A stretch of DNA of 64,000 nt from contig JAHLWZ010000571.1 of NCBI GenBank assembly GCA_020536535.1, positions 1,830 through 65,829 of the forward strand. Reading direction: 5' to 3'. Shown here one piece after another: positions 44,801 through 56,215 of this stretch. The first letter of the stretch is position 1; each line of letters opens with the position of its first letter. The notes under the pieces are model-generated. The model had not been told where the DNA came from and did not search any database. It was given only the letters and a program-made list of their open reading frames with translations. The position numbers and the translations under genes are program-made. The DNA comes from Pelomyxa schiedti. Lineage: Eukaryota > Evosea > Pelobiontida > Pelomyxidae.

Positions 44801-47800
44801 TCACAGTTTCATAGGAGGTACTTGTGGTGGGTCAGTTGATGCAGTGGTACTAGTTTCACTTTGTGTTGGTGTGGGTATTGTTGGCTCCGGGGTTGTGGCG
44901 ACGACGACACTGGTGCCAGTGTGCAAGTGTGATTCCATTATTGGGGAGGACCCAGCAGCCAAACTCTCAAGGGTGGGTCTTTCTCTTTCAAAGGACCTCC
45001 TTGGGCTTGAAACCCCTCTCCTGCCAAAGCTCCCGCTCCTCGTCAAATGCGGGGAGCCAGTGCTCGTTGCTGTTGCCGCAGTGTCCTCCGTTTTGACACA
45101 AGCCACGAGCCACAGGTCACCACGCTTGACCATGCCGTGGATTTCGCCCTCAAAGCCGGGGTATTGCTCCCAGAGGTTGGCGTAGTGCTTCATGAGGGTG
45201 CAGTGCATTTCCTCAAATACTTCCCCAGGCATCACAATGGGAATCCCGGGTGGGTATGGCACAATAAGCACGGCGGATATTTTGCCGAGGAGCATGCTGA
45301 TTGGGATGTACTGAACTGTGTGATTCACAAATGCACTGTAGGCCTGCAGGCAAACAATTAGCCATATTGACCTTGAAAAAAGTGACTAACCTTGTACGGA
45401 GATAGCGACCTTGAAGGCAAGTGACATGCTACCTTGTTGCTCAGTGCTTCCCCTTCAACGAATCTATCTGCCATGTCTTCACATAGTTCCCGCAGTGAGG
45501 TATTCTTATTTTGGCATTGAGTAATTCACTCATTGTTTTCATAAAGAATACCTGGTATTCTGTATGGGTTGCCAAGTCTGGGAAGACCTCACCGACACTT
45601 GCATCAGAATCAAAGAACTGAAAAAGGCAATGTAAATGTATTTCAGTGTTGTTGACGGTGTGCACACCCTCTTGAAATTATGAAGCTCGGCAATGAGAGT
45701 TCCGGATTTGCCTCTGGAGAACAATTTAGTAAACCGTGGTGAAAGCAGACACTGACCTTGTTACACCAATGGTAAACAGAATCAAGAGAGTGAAGAATCC
45801 AGTTTTCTCCACAACGATGCCTCTTTGGCAAAGGAATCGAGAAACTACTGCAGCGGGGATATTAAGTGTCCTATCGGACCCGAGATGTTTTGTGAGAATA
45901 GTGACCTAAAATTGTCAGCTGGTTACATTTAGTGAGGGTTATTTGCCTTCAATGGATCCAACATGTATTCACCGGCTCCAATGTTGTCAAAACCATGCCA
46001 CGCCGGACTCTTTTTTTGTTTGATACGGTTATTGGTTTAATAGGGGCCAACAAGGAGTGGGCATGCCTGCGGTAAAATCCAAAAGGCTGGATCTTTTGTA
46101 TTTGCGCGGAGAATGCCTTCAGGTTGCCATAATGAGAACCACCATGCATATTCAGGGTGATGGGTACTTCTGATGACCAATTCCTTGTAGGATGAATGGG
46201 TGTTATTTGTGGGCTAGCTAATATTGGCTTTTAAAAATACTTCAGATATTTGTGCCATCCTTTTCCTGAAAGCCACTGCCTCTTTTATGGTGTCGTGGAG
46301 CACTGATCTTCCTGAGAGCTCCATCATTGAGGCCTGCAGAGAATAGAGGAAGAATTCGTTAGTATCTTTTCATTGAAAATATTACTGCCATTACGGAAAG
46401 TAAACAAACATACAGCGACATCAAGCGATGCTATGATGGTGTATTGTGGCGAAGTGCTTGTTCCCATCATGAAGGAGTTGTTGAAGTGGCTATGCATAAA
46501 ATCGGCTGTATCAGACGCAGCCTGGTCAGGGCAGAAATTCAAAAAGCCTTGACTCTCTGCGTTTCTGATGTGCACCATTGAGGCTGGACGCAACACAACG
46601 TTGAGCAACGCAACCAAGTGAATGGAATGAAAGGGAAACCTTGTGAAAGTGCAGCCAAAACTTTGTGAGTAGACTGCGTTGCAAAAATGAGAATATCCTT
46701 TTCGCTCTCTGTGTCACTCTCCCCTTCATACACTGCAAACTGTTTCATAAAAAAGTTAACAAAGATGGCGCATACAAATGTCTGACATGGCATGCCATCC
46801 ATCATACAGGTGGTAGAAGTGGGCATACCCATACCATGCCTCATCAAACAATATGGACGATATCTGATCAGGATTGGCAACCTTGAGTTGAGTGTAAGAA
46901 AGTCGGAAATGAAGAGTACTAAATCAGTTTACCTGCATAATTTTTCGGACATTATAGCATATGCCATCATATGTGGAATTTGTCAGGACACACAATTTCA
47001 CTTTTTGATGCATTTGCATCTCTTTAAACCGACAAATTGGCACTGGCCCAATTATTCCAAACTCGTTTCTCTCTGGCTTTTTTCTTGTGTTAGATGGCTC
47101 CATAACACTTGGATTAGGCCATACCAACAAATAAACAGGGTTGGCATCAGACAATTGAATACTTTGCATAGAACTCTTATGGCTATTTCGATCCAATAGA
47201 ACAACATCCCCACTGACCACTTCAGATTGGAAAACCATTTTATTTGCACTGCTTGTTCCATTGGTTACAAAGAATGTATGGTCTGCACCAAACACTTTTG
47301 CGGCATGTCGCTCCGCCTAGGGAATGCTCAGCACCCCAAACGAAATGTAGGGACGGAAAACAAACCGCCCCAACTGGATCTGTATGGTCCAACAGTGATC
47401 CAAGTTCAGGAACACTCACAGAGACATCAGCACTGAGAAAAGCAAGGGTCATTCAGATGATACAGAGGAAGAGAGATACAACTCACCGTAAAATATTTTC
47501 TCCCATGAAATCATAAAAGATTTTACCTAATTGATTGAGAGAGGTATGAAGAAATCAAGATAAAAAACCAACAGGAGACCGCAAAAAAGCAACTCCACCC
47601 ATGTGCCCTGGGGTATGCCATGAGTACTTGCAGGATCTGTTGTTAAAATGAATGCTGAGATAGTTTCTGACGAAGTTTGCATACTTCGAATATTTGAGCA
47701 GTGCTTTAAAGAAAGGTGGAATTATGTCACTGATGTAATCTTTGGCATTGTTGAGAATTCTATTTGCAATGAAAATAGGTGTGTCCTCATTTTTCCAAAT

Positions 47801-48952
47801 ATAACCTCTGATCTTCGCCAACACCTTTTTTAGAACGGTAAAAATTCAGTTTTATTGGCTTTAGAATACTTTCAATGGGATACGGTCAACATGCATCCTA
47901 TCAGTGCAGACGAAAATTGGCAGCTTCTTATTGCGTTTCCGCAATCTGGTTATGACATGTGTTGCAGATGGCACAATGGAGAGATTATGTTTTCGAAGAA
48001 CAGCGGCCATTGGCTCATTGGCAGTGTGATCACGAAGAAGCGTTTCTATAGCAGCGTGAAAGGAGAAAAACAAGACAGTCAAGCCTACCAACATTCTTCT
48101 GGAAGTTCAAGGGTACCACTACGTTGAATCCCTTTCGTTCAAGGGCTTGTAAAAAGGATCTTTTTTGGTGTGCCTTGCGCTTTTTTGGCATCACAATTCG
48201 ATGTGCCCTATTGTCAAGGATCAAGGTTATTACAGATGTACCGATGGGGTGATTTACGTGAAATCTTTTGCAAGTAAGTCGTGCTCATCAGCGCCAATGA
48301 CACCAGAGTGTGCCTCCCAATCAAGCAAAACTAGCTCTAAGGTAAGGCTGCGCCCAAAACAAAATAGAGTTTCCTCACCTGCACTAACATCAACATTTGC
48401 ACGTAAATCTTCCACAGCATCTGTAAGTGTCTCTGAAACAAGAACTTCTGCTCCCAGCTTCAATGACAAGTTAGTTTCAAGGAAGAAATGCAAGTTACTC
48501 AAACCTTTTCAAGTTCGAACATGATTCCTCTCATAAACCTTATCGAAGCCTGTGAGTTATGAACACCACCATAACTGATGTTACTGGAAGACTGAGGATT
48601 ATGAATAGATGAAGACGACGAAGAAGAAGAGGAGGAGGAGGAGGAGGAAGAAGAGTGATGCCTGCCACCAACTGACCCAATTCCCAATTGTTGCCGCTGG
48701 TGTGACAGTGGTGTCAGGCTGTGGTTACCGTGCGTAATTGTGGGAGGCGACGACGCCGTAGTTGGCGCCCCTCCGAGCCCCGATTCTGGGAAAGCAACGG
48801 TATCAGGGGTGCACACAATGACCTATTCAACCAAAAAAAAAAGAGATTGTATGTACGGGCACAAACGAAAACCCAACTCGAAATTGTGGGTTGCAGTGGT
48901 GGGAAAATGGGGGAGTTTTTACCTTGACGCGTATGTCGAGGTTAGTGCTCAT
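44801..48952 (-). CDS. Orn/Lys/Arg decarboxylase, bacterial biodegradative type
   Basis: PLP-dependent fold-I decarboxylase of the AdiA/LdcC/SpeF family. Start MSTNLDIRVK at 48952, one short exon, then VIVCTPDTVAF with a serine-rich insert (14 Ser). An N-terminal receiver-like region follows (SETLTDAVEDLRANVD, LVLLDWEAHSG). The core has HTPGHMGGVAFLRSPVG (about 47610), PELGSLLDHTDP, FFVTNGTSSANKMV (about 47260), LLDRNSHKSSMQS, the PLP lysine in QSTHKVLAALSQG (about 46662), MMGTSTSPQYTIIASLDVA (about 46440), and near the 3' end VPYPPGIPIVMPGE and GFEGEIHGM. It ends with a S/T/P-rich tail. At least ten introns interrupt it. The family is mainly prokaryotic, so ancient lateral transfer followed by intron gain is likely. 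Substrate (Arg, Lys or Orn) cannot be told by eye. Role: amine and CO2 production, acid resistance or polyamines. Confidence 0.85.
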
Positions 48953-49052
48953 CGTAGTTTGATTGGTTGGTGTTGTGACTTTCCGTGAAAAATCAAACTC
49001 GGAGGTGCACCCACGAACTTCCCAAAAGAAAAGCAAAATAAAAAAAGTTACG
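48953..49052. promoter_or_regulatory. 100-base divergent promoter between decarboxylase and ARL6
   Basis: The two start codons face away from each other with only 100 bases between. The interval is mixed A-rich on the ARL6 side (AAAAGCAAAATAAAAAAAG). No canonical TATA box is clear. Confidence 0.4.
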
Positions 49053-49963
49053 ATGAGTTCCTGGTTTCGTAGCATATTGTTGCGGCTGGGAATAACGAAG
49101 CAGCATTTCCAGATCTTGATTATCGGTCTCGATGCCAGTGGCAAAACTACGATAATAAACCACATCAATCCAAAAAGCTCCACCGTGTGTCAAGCACTTT
49201 TTTTGTTTTCTATTCGATATAAAACTTTTAAATTCAACATACGCGTTATGGGGCTTTTTTAGCAACTAATACTATGCAAACATTTGTTTGTAAATTTTCT
49301 ACACCATGCTTATTTTAATAAGTCGCCAGACGACATTGTGCCTACAGTGGGGTTTGAACCTCAATCATTCTCCAAAAATAATGTAAATTTTACTGTGTTT
49401 GATATGGGTGGTGCAGCGAGGTAACCTCTCTTTTTGTTTCACACAAATTCGTTTGAGTCACTAAGTAGAGAATAGGTACCGAAGTATGTGGTCACATTAC
49501 TACGAATCATCCAGTGCCATCGTTTTCGTCGTTGACTCTACTGATAGACTTCGGTTGTGTGTTGCCAAAGACGAGCTCTCTGAAGTGCTGAAACACAAAA
49601 GTGAATTCTTTACCCAAATAACACTAAGCTAAAACAACCCAACAGGTATTGCGAGGAGGCCTCTTCCTCTACTTGTACTCGCAAATAAAAACGATGTAAA
49701 AACCGCCCTCAGCGGACCTGAAGTGGCCCAGGCCCTCAGCCTTGACCTCATCAGAGACAAATCGTGGACCATCGTGTGTGTACTTCCACTACCTCTTTCA
49801 ATCGGGAATTCCACAACATTCTTCACCCAATAATCACCCGTTTTTCTAACACCAAACCACACATAACAATTCTTAACACAATAACAGCTCCACCTGTGCA
49901 CTCACCGGTGCCGGTCTAGAGGAAGGATTCAGGTGGCTCACAGACAGACTCACCAGTGGTTAG
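49053..49963 (+). CDS. ARL6: ARL6/BBS3-type ARF-like GTPase
   Basis: Start MSSWFRSILLRLGITK. P-loop GLDASGKTT (about 49124-49150). After a 148-nt intron (49173-49320) comes the switch/interswitch PTVGFEPQSFSKNNVNFTVFDMGGAARYRSMWSHYYE, then IVFVVDSTDRLRLCVAKDEL, LLVLANKNDV (NKxD) and EEGFRWLTDRL. Order and sequence follow ARL6, which recruits the BBSome coat to membranes near the ciliary base. The usual DMSGQGRYR motif reads DMGGAARYR, so the Gln that positions the catalytic water is Ala; in ARF-family proteins this change would be expected to slow GTP hydrolysis. No myristoylation Gly at position 2, as in ARL6. Four exons, two of the introns 50-80 nt. Confidence 0.85.
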
Positions 49964-50079
49964 TACTTTGCCCCTATTCCCTTTGTAAAAAGCAAGAAAG
50001 ATGTTTTCACCTCACCTCAAAGGTTTCGTTTTTTTCCGTTTATTCGTTTTTCATCAAACAAAACAGTTCTGGTGTGGTG

Positions 50080-50869
50080 ATGTGGGGAACGAGGCGCTAC
50101 GTTTTGGGGGTAGTGGCTGTGGCTGCTGTTGGGATTGTGGCCTTTGCTTGGTTCCACCAGTGAGTAATGTAGTTTTGTTGTCCGTTCTTGTTGATTGTTG
50201 TTCATTTGTTGCTGCATGTGCACACAAAACAAACGAACAGCAATCAACATAGTCAAACAAGAAAACAACCTCCCAAAATTGAATGTAGAAAGAGAGCTCA
50301 ACCAAACAATGCTGCAGACAACGCAAAAAACCTGTGAGGAAAGTGAGTCTTGGTGTTGTTGGGCTATCATCTAGACCAATTGCCACGGAATTAGTGAGTC
50401 ATTCCTTTTCAGCTTCATAAGTGAAAAGCTGAAGTTTGCAAAGGCAAGACTCAACCTGCGACGATTCTTGATGAACCCACCAGAGGGCACAGAATTTAGT
50501 TCCGTTGTTTCTGGCCTTACTGCCATGGGAATTCCACTTGTGGCATACGAGTATGCTCCAAAGCCATTCCGCGGAATTCTTAATTTATGATTAGGGAGGC
50601 GACAAAACTTGGAATTCCCACCGTCGGGATTGCTTGTTCCAAGGCAAACAATATGCCCTGCTTTCCTTGTCAGAAACGCGTAATTGTTGGTGTGTACATT
50701 CTCTTTGGACTATGCATCTGAACATTTTAAACAAGGGGATAACTGGGGAGATGAGAGCCACACGTTTCTTACAAGTATCGACATGCTTGTTCTTGTTGGG
50801 GAAGGCGGCAAACAGAGCAATGCGGAGTTCCAAGCCTTCACTGGCCCCAAGTTTCATCTGACACTGTGA
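50080..50869 (+). CDS. Membrane-anchored Rossmann-like protein of unknown function
   Basis: Exon 1 encodes a single N-terminal membrane segment (WGTRRYVLGVVAVAAVGIVA). Next come helical exons (IVKQENNLPKLNVERELNQ, FISEKLKFAKARLNLRRF) that could form a coiled coil. The C-terminal domain reads EFSSVVSGLTAMGIPLVAY, then after a 45-nt intron EATKLGIPTVGIACSKANNMPC, and after another intron NWGDESHTFLTSIDMLVLV and GEGGKQSNAEFQAF. The GIPTVGIA strand plus a terminal G-G-x-Q-S-x-x-E motif is reminiscent of SLOG/LOG-like nucleotide-binding Rossmann folds, but I cannot assign it. It is followed 33 bases later by a secreted-protein gene. Confidence 0.5.
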
Positions 50870-50901
50870 ATTTCTGCTAAACATCCAAAACGGAACGGAA
50901 A

Positions 50902-52486
50902 ATGAAGGTGACGGTTTTGTTTGCCCTTGTAGTTTTGAGTTGGAACCTTGTCTGTTGTGGGGCGGAGAGGCTTGTTTTGACAGTAGCATATTGCCCAACT
51001 TACTTCACCGGCGAAGGCGCGGTGGTTGATGTGGATCCGTATACAGGCAACTGGACCATAACTGGGTGAGCACTTGTTGTTGAGTTCTGTCAATAACTGC
51101 GGTTGCAGGAAGTTTTCACTCCCGGCTTCTTTCGAGTGTCCAATACTTATGGATCCCACTGTAACAATTTCTTCCAAAGATAACCTCTACATGGACTTCA
51201 GTAAGCATCATCCCTCTTTCCAATGTTACTCACTCATTGCTACTGCTCTGTAGTCGATGAATTCGGTATTTTCTTTTGGTGGGCATACTTGGGGTGTGAC
51301 AAAATTATCACCAGGGCTGCTGCTTGAATTGAACATTCCAGAAATATCTATTGGTAGATCCATCAAGCCCATTGGTTCGGACTTGTTTACTGGCTACGAG
51401 AATATGGGGTAGGTTCCTTTCTTTTTTGAATTGAGGGATACTTATATACTTCAATAATAGCTACAGTGAGGAGGAGGATATGATCAAAGGCCTCTCTGTC
51501 ACTGTGGTAACTTTTCAACCATAGAAGGAAAATAAATCTGGATTACAATTAAAAAACATAATTATTATCAAGCAATTTACCAGTGCATAAAAGAGAAGAG
51601 CTGGAATGTGCTCCAATGGTTGCTTTACTTTTGGTACTCTAAATCCCAATTCAGGTTTGTCAAGACATTTTAATTACTTATTGACCTCCCTGACCTTACT
51701 AGGTGCGTACACTGACCTCCAAGACATTCCATTCAAGGCACTAATGGATGATTCCCATCTGTATGACAGTGCCAACAATCTGTATTACGTTCAGGTATCA
51801 AAATTCAATATAAATTAAAATTGAATTAAAATTGAATTAAAATTTAAAATGTATCACCTTATAGGGTTCGTATGACTTACGTGACGCCTCTGAACAATGT
51901 GCCCCAGGCTCTGCAGATTTGTGCCTCCTAAAAATCAATGCTGCTGATGGTATTTCTCCCCAGTTTTCCATAGAAATCCAGCCACTGAAATTGGCACATC
52001 ACAGGGTCATTGATGGCGTCAACATACACAAACTACACAGTCGAGAAGTTCCAATCCTCGCACAGCACTTCCAGCGAAAACACCGCGATTGCATTTGTTG
52101 AAGGCTTCTCGAATATATGCCATCATCCATACAACAACTACGCGTTTGCCACAATAGATCTCGAGACTGCGCAGGCCACATTTTCCGCGTGCATGGATGA
52201 GAGTGTCAGTATTGACATGGACCCTTGGATCTCGTCGTTTTCCACAGATCTCACGCTCTTCGCCACTGGTTCAGGAGATGCCGAAGCCGGCGAAGCGCAG
52301 GTGCGCACCCTCTCACCCCCCCAAGTTACTAGTCGTGAGATCTCACCCCAGATCCTCACAACAAACAGGTTGTAGTGCTTGACGTAGGTACCGGTAAGGC
52401 CATTACGAACACTAAACTGGATGGACTGGGCCAGGCACTGCGCGCTGTGTCCGGCCTCTACGATGTTTGGAGCGTCGACTTTATTT
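50902..52486 (+). CDS. Secreted protein of unknown function, multi-exon
   Basis: ATG 50902 with a signal peptide (MKVTVLFALVVLSWNLVCCG). Following exons read LTVAYCPTYFTGEGAVVDVDPYTG, SLPASFECPILMDPTV, LLLELNIPEISIGRSIKPIG, CSNGCFTFGTLNPNS, AYTDLQDIPFKALMDDSHLY, DLRDASEQCAPGSADLCLLK, NTAIAFVEGFSNICHHPYNN, YAFATIDLETAQATFSACMD and VVVLDVGTGKAITNTKLDGLG. The repeated pattern of a beta strand followed by D..TG is typical of a beta-propeller lumenal protein. At least eight exons with introns of 40-75 nt. Several cysteines are consistent with secretion. No enzymatic motif seen. Confidence 0.55.
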
Positions 52487-52599
52487 AAAAAAAAATGTTT
52501 TTTTTTTTTTTGGGAACCGGCCATTACTGTGAGTAGTGGCGGCAATTACTACGAGAAACAATGCAAATGCAAAAAGAGGGGGCGGTGTTTGCAAAAAGA

Positions 52600-53512
52600 T
52601 GGCGGGGTTCGCAATCGAGAGTCTTCTTGACGATGCTCCCGCAACCATTGATGGGTGTGGGGCCGTGGCGTGTCAGTGACCAGATGAGACAGTGTGAAGG
52701 GTGGATCTCTGATCACCTGGTTGTTCGGGTTCGCAGGAGGCGCGAGGGTGGTTGTGTGGCGGTTGGCTGCAGCGACCCAGCCGGCCTGAGGGTTGCCTTC
52801 AAGTTACCTCGGCTAGTGGGGCGCTTTGTCTTCAACAACAAGTGGGCCACCGTCTGTTGATTTGTTCCTTGGACAAACGGACTGCCACACGTGGTGCACA
52901 GATGAGCACTGGAGATATGGGACCCTGTGTGACTGTGGACGTGACTTTGGGCAGTGATTGTTCCCTCTCGCGGGTGGAATTTACAGAGAGGGGGGAGATT
53001 GGGATGAGGCTGCCCGTTGGGTGTCCAAGGTGGGAGAAACATGCCTGCTGTTTTTTGACATCAAAGAAAGCTATTCGAGTGGTACGCTGTGCATCAAGGA
53101 ACGTTTGAGGTGCTTCACCCGTGCGGATGGGTTGATGTTCTCCAACACGCACAGGGCCATTGTTAAGATGTACCATCCACCAGGCACATCACCAACGTAT
53201 GACATCCGGAGCCTGGGAGTAAAATCGCACGAGGTTCTGAGGAAGTGCCAGTCTGAACCACAGAAAGTCGATGCAAGGCACTTTGTGGAGTATACACATA
53301 GAAAGAGGCTGAAGGTTTTCTCAACAGATGACCTTGCTCACCCGTGCAATGTGATCCACAATGATACCAGGAGGTACTTCCGGTGTGGTGCTGGATTCAT
53401 TGTGCTACGGGAGCTGGATGGCCGGTTCCTCATCATTGATGCTGCCACTGGCACCGTGCCTATTTCCCCTGGGTTTGAAAACTATGGCTTGGAAGTTTGG
53501 TTCTCACAGTAG
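52600..53512 (+). pseudogene. RCGA-family member with frameshifts
   Basis: Family-like segments occur in three successive frames: GGCVAVGCSDPAGLRVAFKLP to FNNKWATVC-stop (about 52735-52858); then GPCVTVDVTLGSDCSLSRVEF (about 52915-53040); then the C-terminal half VDARHFVEYTHRKRLKVFST, CGAGFIVLRELDGRFLIIDAATG, ending WFSQ-stop at 53512. No plausible GT-AG introns connect the frames, and a T run near 52500 precedes it. I see no N-terminal RCGA module. This looks like a decaying copy. Confidence 0.5.
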
Positions 53513-53923
53513 CACAACTAGTGGACTGTCAAGATCAACAAGAGTAACATGAAATCGCCAAAAAAGGGTGCTGCTTTTTGCCAAAAGAGTTGTGACCAAG
53601 AGCAGATGGGAAAGCCGCGCGACTATCAAACAGCACAGGATGGTATTCGAAAACTGAATATTCGGCCAAAAAACCTTAATCGATGTTCGGATGGCTTGGG
53701 TTGCGCCACATGCTTGCTTGTTATGCGAGTACGCACTTTTCATGAAACTAACTTGGTGTTCCCTGCACGCCGCCTGAACCCTAATTGGGCTTCCAAGTGC
53801 TCGTAGAGAGTGTGTATTTCCCTCTGGCTTATCTCTGTTGTTGAACCACCCAGTGGGAACGAACCCATCACTCTTTCTACGAAGAGGCAACAACAACAAA
53901 AAATAAATTACAGCGGGAGGGAG

Positions 53924-55887
53924 ATGATGCAAGTCGACAGTGCGGCTCCCGAGACGAGATCCGGACCATGTGGGCCGACGGCCGGGGATGTTCTGGCCAA
54001 GGTAACCGGGAGACCCAGGGCGGACGTAGAGGCGGTTTTGGCGGCCCAAGTCACGGAGGAGTCCCTGAGGCAGCTGCGGCCCGATTGGTCCTCCGTGACC
54101 GTGGCACAGCTCGAGGCCGACGTCGCCACGCTCCCGCCGGACGTGGCTGCTGCAGTTTTCTTCTGTGTTATTTCTGCCCCTCGTGCGTATCTCATCCCTG
54201 CTCCGCTCCCCTCTTTTTTTTTTTTTTTTTTGGTTGTTGTGCGCGAGAGGAGAAGGTTCCTAAGTGTGCTTTTAGTGTCAGATGTCAACGGACAATTGGA
54301 AGCAAAGGAGCACAGCATCTACCAACTTGCCGAAATGTATTCCAAGACGGGGTATGAGCAGCGCACTGAATGACTATTTCTAATTAGCTTTGTTTTAGGC
54401 GTGGAACCGAGTTGATTGGACTCCTTCAAAAGACCATTCCAGTCTTTGCCTCAATATCAAAGGCCAAGACAGCAAAAATTGGTATTCTTCTCTTTCCTTC
54501 CCCATTGGGAACTCCACATTTATTCCCTGCAAAGTTAGAACAATGTTGGACAAGGTTGCCGGTGTGCAAGGTTCGGAGCACCTACAGATTATGTTGTGCA
54601 AAGAGTGCATTGCATGGACCAATGAAACAAAGCGGACATACCTGCGCCAGAGGCTGCAATTATCACTTTACTCCTTGTAAGTATCACAGAAACAATTAAT
54701 TTTGTTTCCTAAAACCTTGTAGGTATCTGGCAACCAAGGACTATCACGCTGCCCTGACTGGTCTTCAATCTCTTTTGAAGGAGGTGAAGAGGTTGGACGA
54801 CAAACCCCTTCTTATGGAGATCCAGCTCCTGGAAAGCCGAATTCACAGAGCTTTAAGAAACATCCCGAAAGCAAAGGTGATGTTTTAATTCGAGTTTCTC
54901 CATTGATTTAACCCATTCAACAAACACAGGCAGCACTGACATCAGCTCGAACCAATGCAAATGCCATTTATTGCCCTCCAAAACTTCAAATTGAACTTGA
55001 CATACAAACTGGAACCATCAATGCAGACGAACGCGACTACAATACAGCGTACGTCTTCTTTTTTTCCTGTACTTTATGCCATTTGTTACCTCGAATCCAG
55101 TTTCTCATATTTCTTTGAGGCCTTTGAGGGCTATCTCTCTGTCAACGAAAGAGAAAAGGCAACTTTCCCTCTCAAGTACATGCTTCTGTGCAAAGTCATG
55201 ACAGCATCGGTATGGAACAAATCAGAAATATACTTTGGTTTAACATTCATGCAAAGCTTGAAGACGTTCATGGAATCATCAACAGCAAGTCTGCACAAGC
55301 ATTCCTCGGGCACCCTGTTGTAAATGCCATGCAAACAATAGCCAAGGCGAGAGCTGAAAGAAAATTACACGATTTTACAGCTGCCCGGGCAACATTTAAG
55401 AGGGGTATGGGAGAAACCAGTAGATTTTAATCTTAATCCTTAACTTCGTAAAAACAGAATTGGATGATGACCCAATTGTGTGCCCTCACCTGGATGAACT
55501 TTACAAACGATTGCTTGAGCAAAATTTGTGCCGTATTATTGAGCCGTTTTCTTGTGTAGAAATCGCGCATGTTGCACATCTCATTAACTTGCCCCTCGAA
55601 GTTGTGGAGAAACGGTATTCTTTCTCACTTCCTTTTCTTCACACTAAACCAAAACAGCTTGTCACAAATGATTCTGGACAAAAAAATCGAGGGCATTTTG
55701 GATCAAGGAGCCGGGACACTCATCTTGTTTGACGATCCCCCAACCGATGTACGTACTCCATTATTCTCGGCACACCTTTCGTAACCTTTCACCTCAGAAA
55801 ACTTACCCAATTGCTCTTGAAGCAATGCAGAGCCTCGGGCACATTGTTGACAGTCTGTATGAGAAGTCCACCAAGTTGATGAGTTGA
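53924..55887 (+). CDS. RPN6: 26S proteasome lid subunit RPN6/PSMD11
   Basis: The C-terminal half follows RPN6/PSMD11 almost phrase for phrase: [119 protein letters not shown] (PCI domain), [20 protein letters not shown], and the C-terminal helix [17 protein letters not shown]6 is a PCI scaffold that clamps the lid to the 20S core. The N-terminus ([14 protein letters not shown]...) is GC-rich and divergent. About eight short introns (for example 55050-55100, which starts at the YNTA|YSYFF junction). A T run of 17 (about 54214) lies within the first intron. Identification is firm; the first exon end is approximate. Confidence 0.9.
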
Positions 55888-56215
55888 ACCAGTTAAATAC
55901 ATCCCCAGCACACCATCACCTCCAACACAAAAGCACATAAATTCTCACAAAAAGAACGAAGAACAAATTTGATGATGAGCATTTGAACATTGCGGGTCTT
56001 TTTCTTATTAACATTGGGTATGGGTTGTTTTTGTGTGACTGGTGCAGTGTGAGGTTGTGATTTGGTGGGTGTATCTGTGCAATGGTGGGTGTTTTCTGTG
56101 TTGAGTGTGTGGTGTTAGTTCTACAAAATTGTGCCCGTTTTGGGGCCAGGGAGGATTCCAAACCCGGTGCTAAAATTGACTTGGGAATCCTCCTAGGTCA
56201 CGTTGGGTTCCGGTA

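Noticed and set aside
49340-49365. GGGGTTTGAACCTCAATC looks like a tRNA T-arm/B box
   Set aside because: It is the ARL6 exon encoding PTVGFEPQSF; no other tRNA arm surrounds it.
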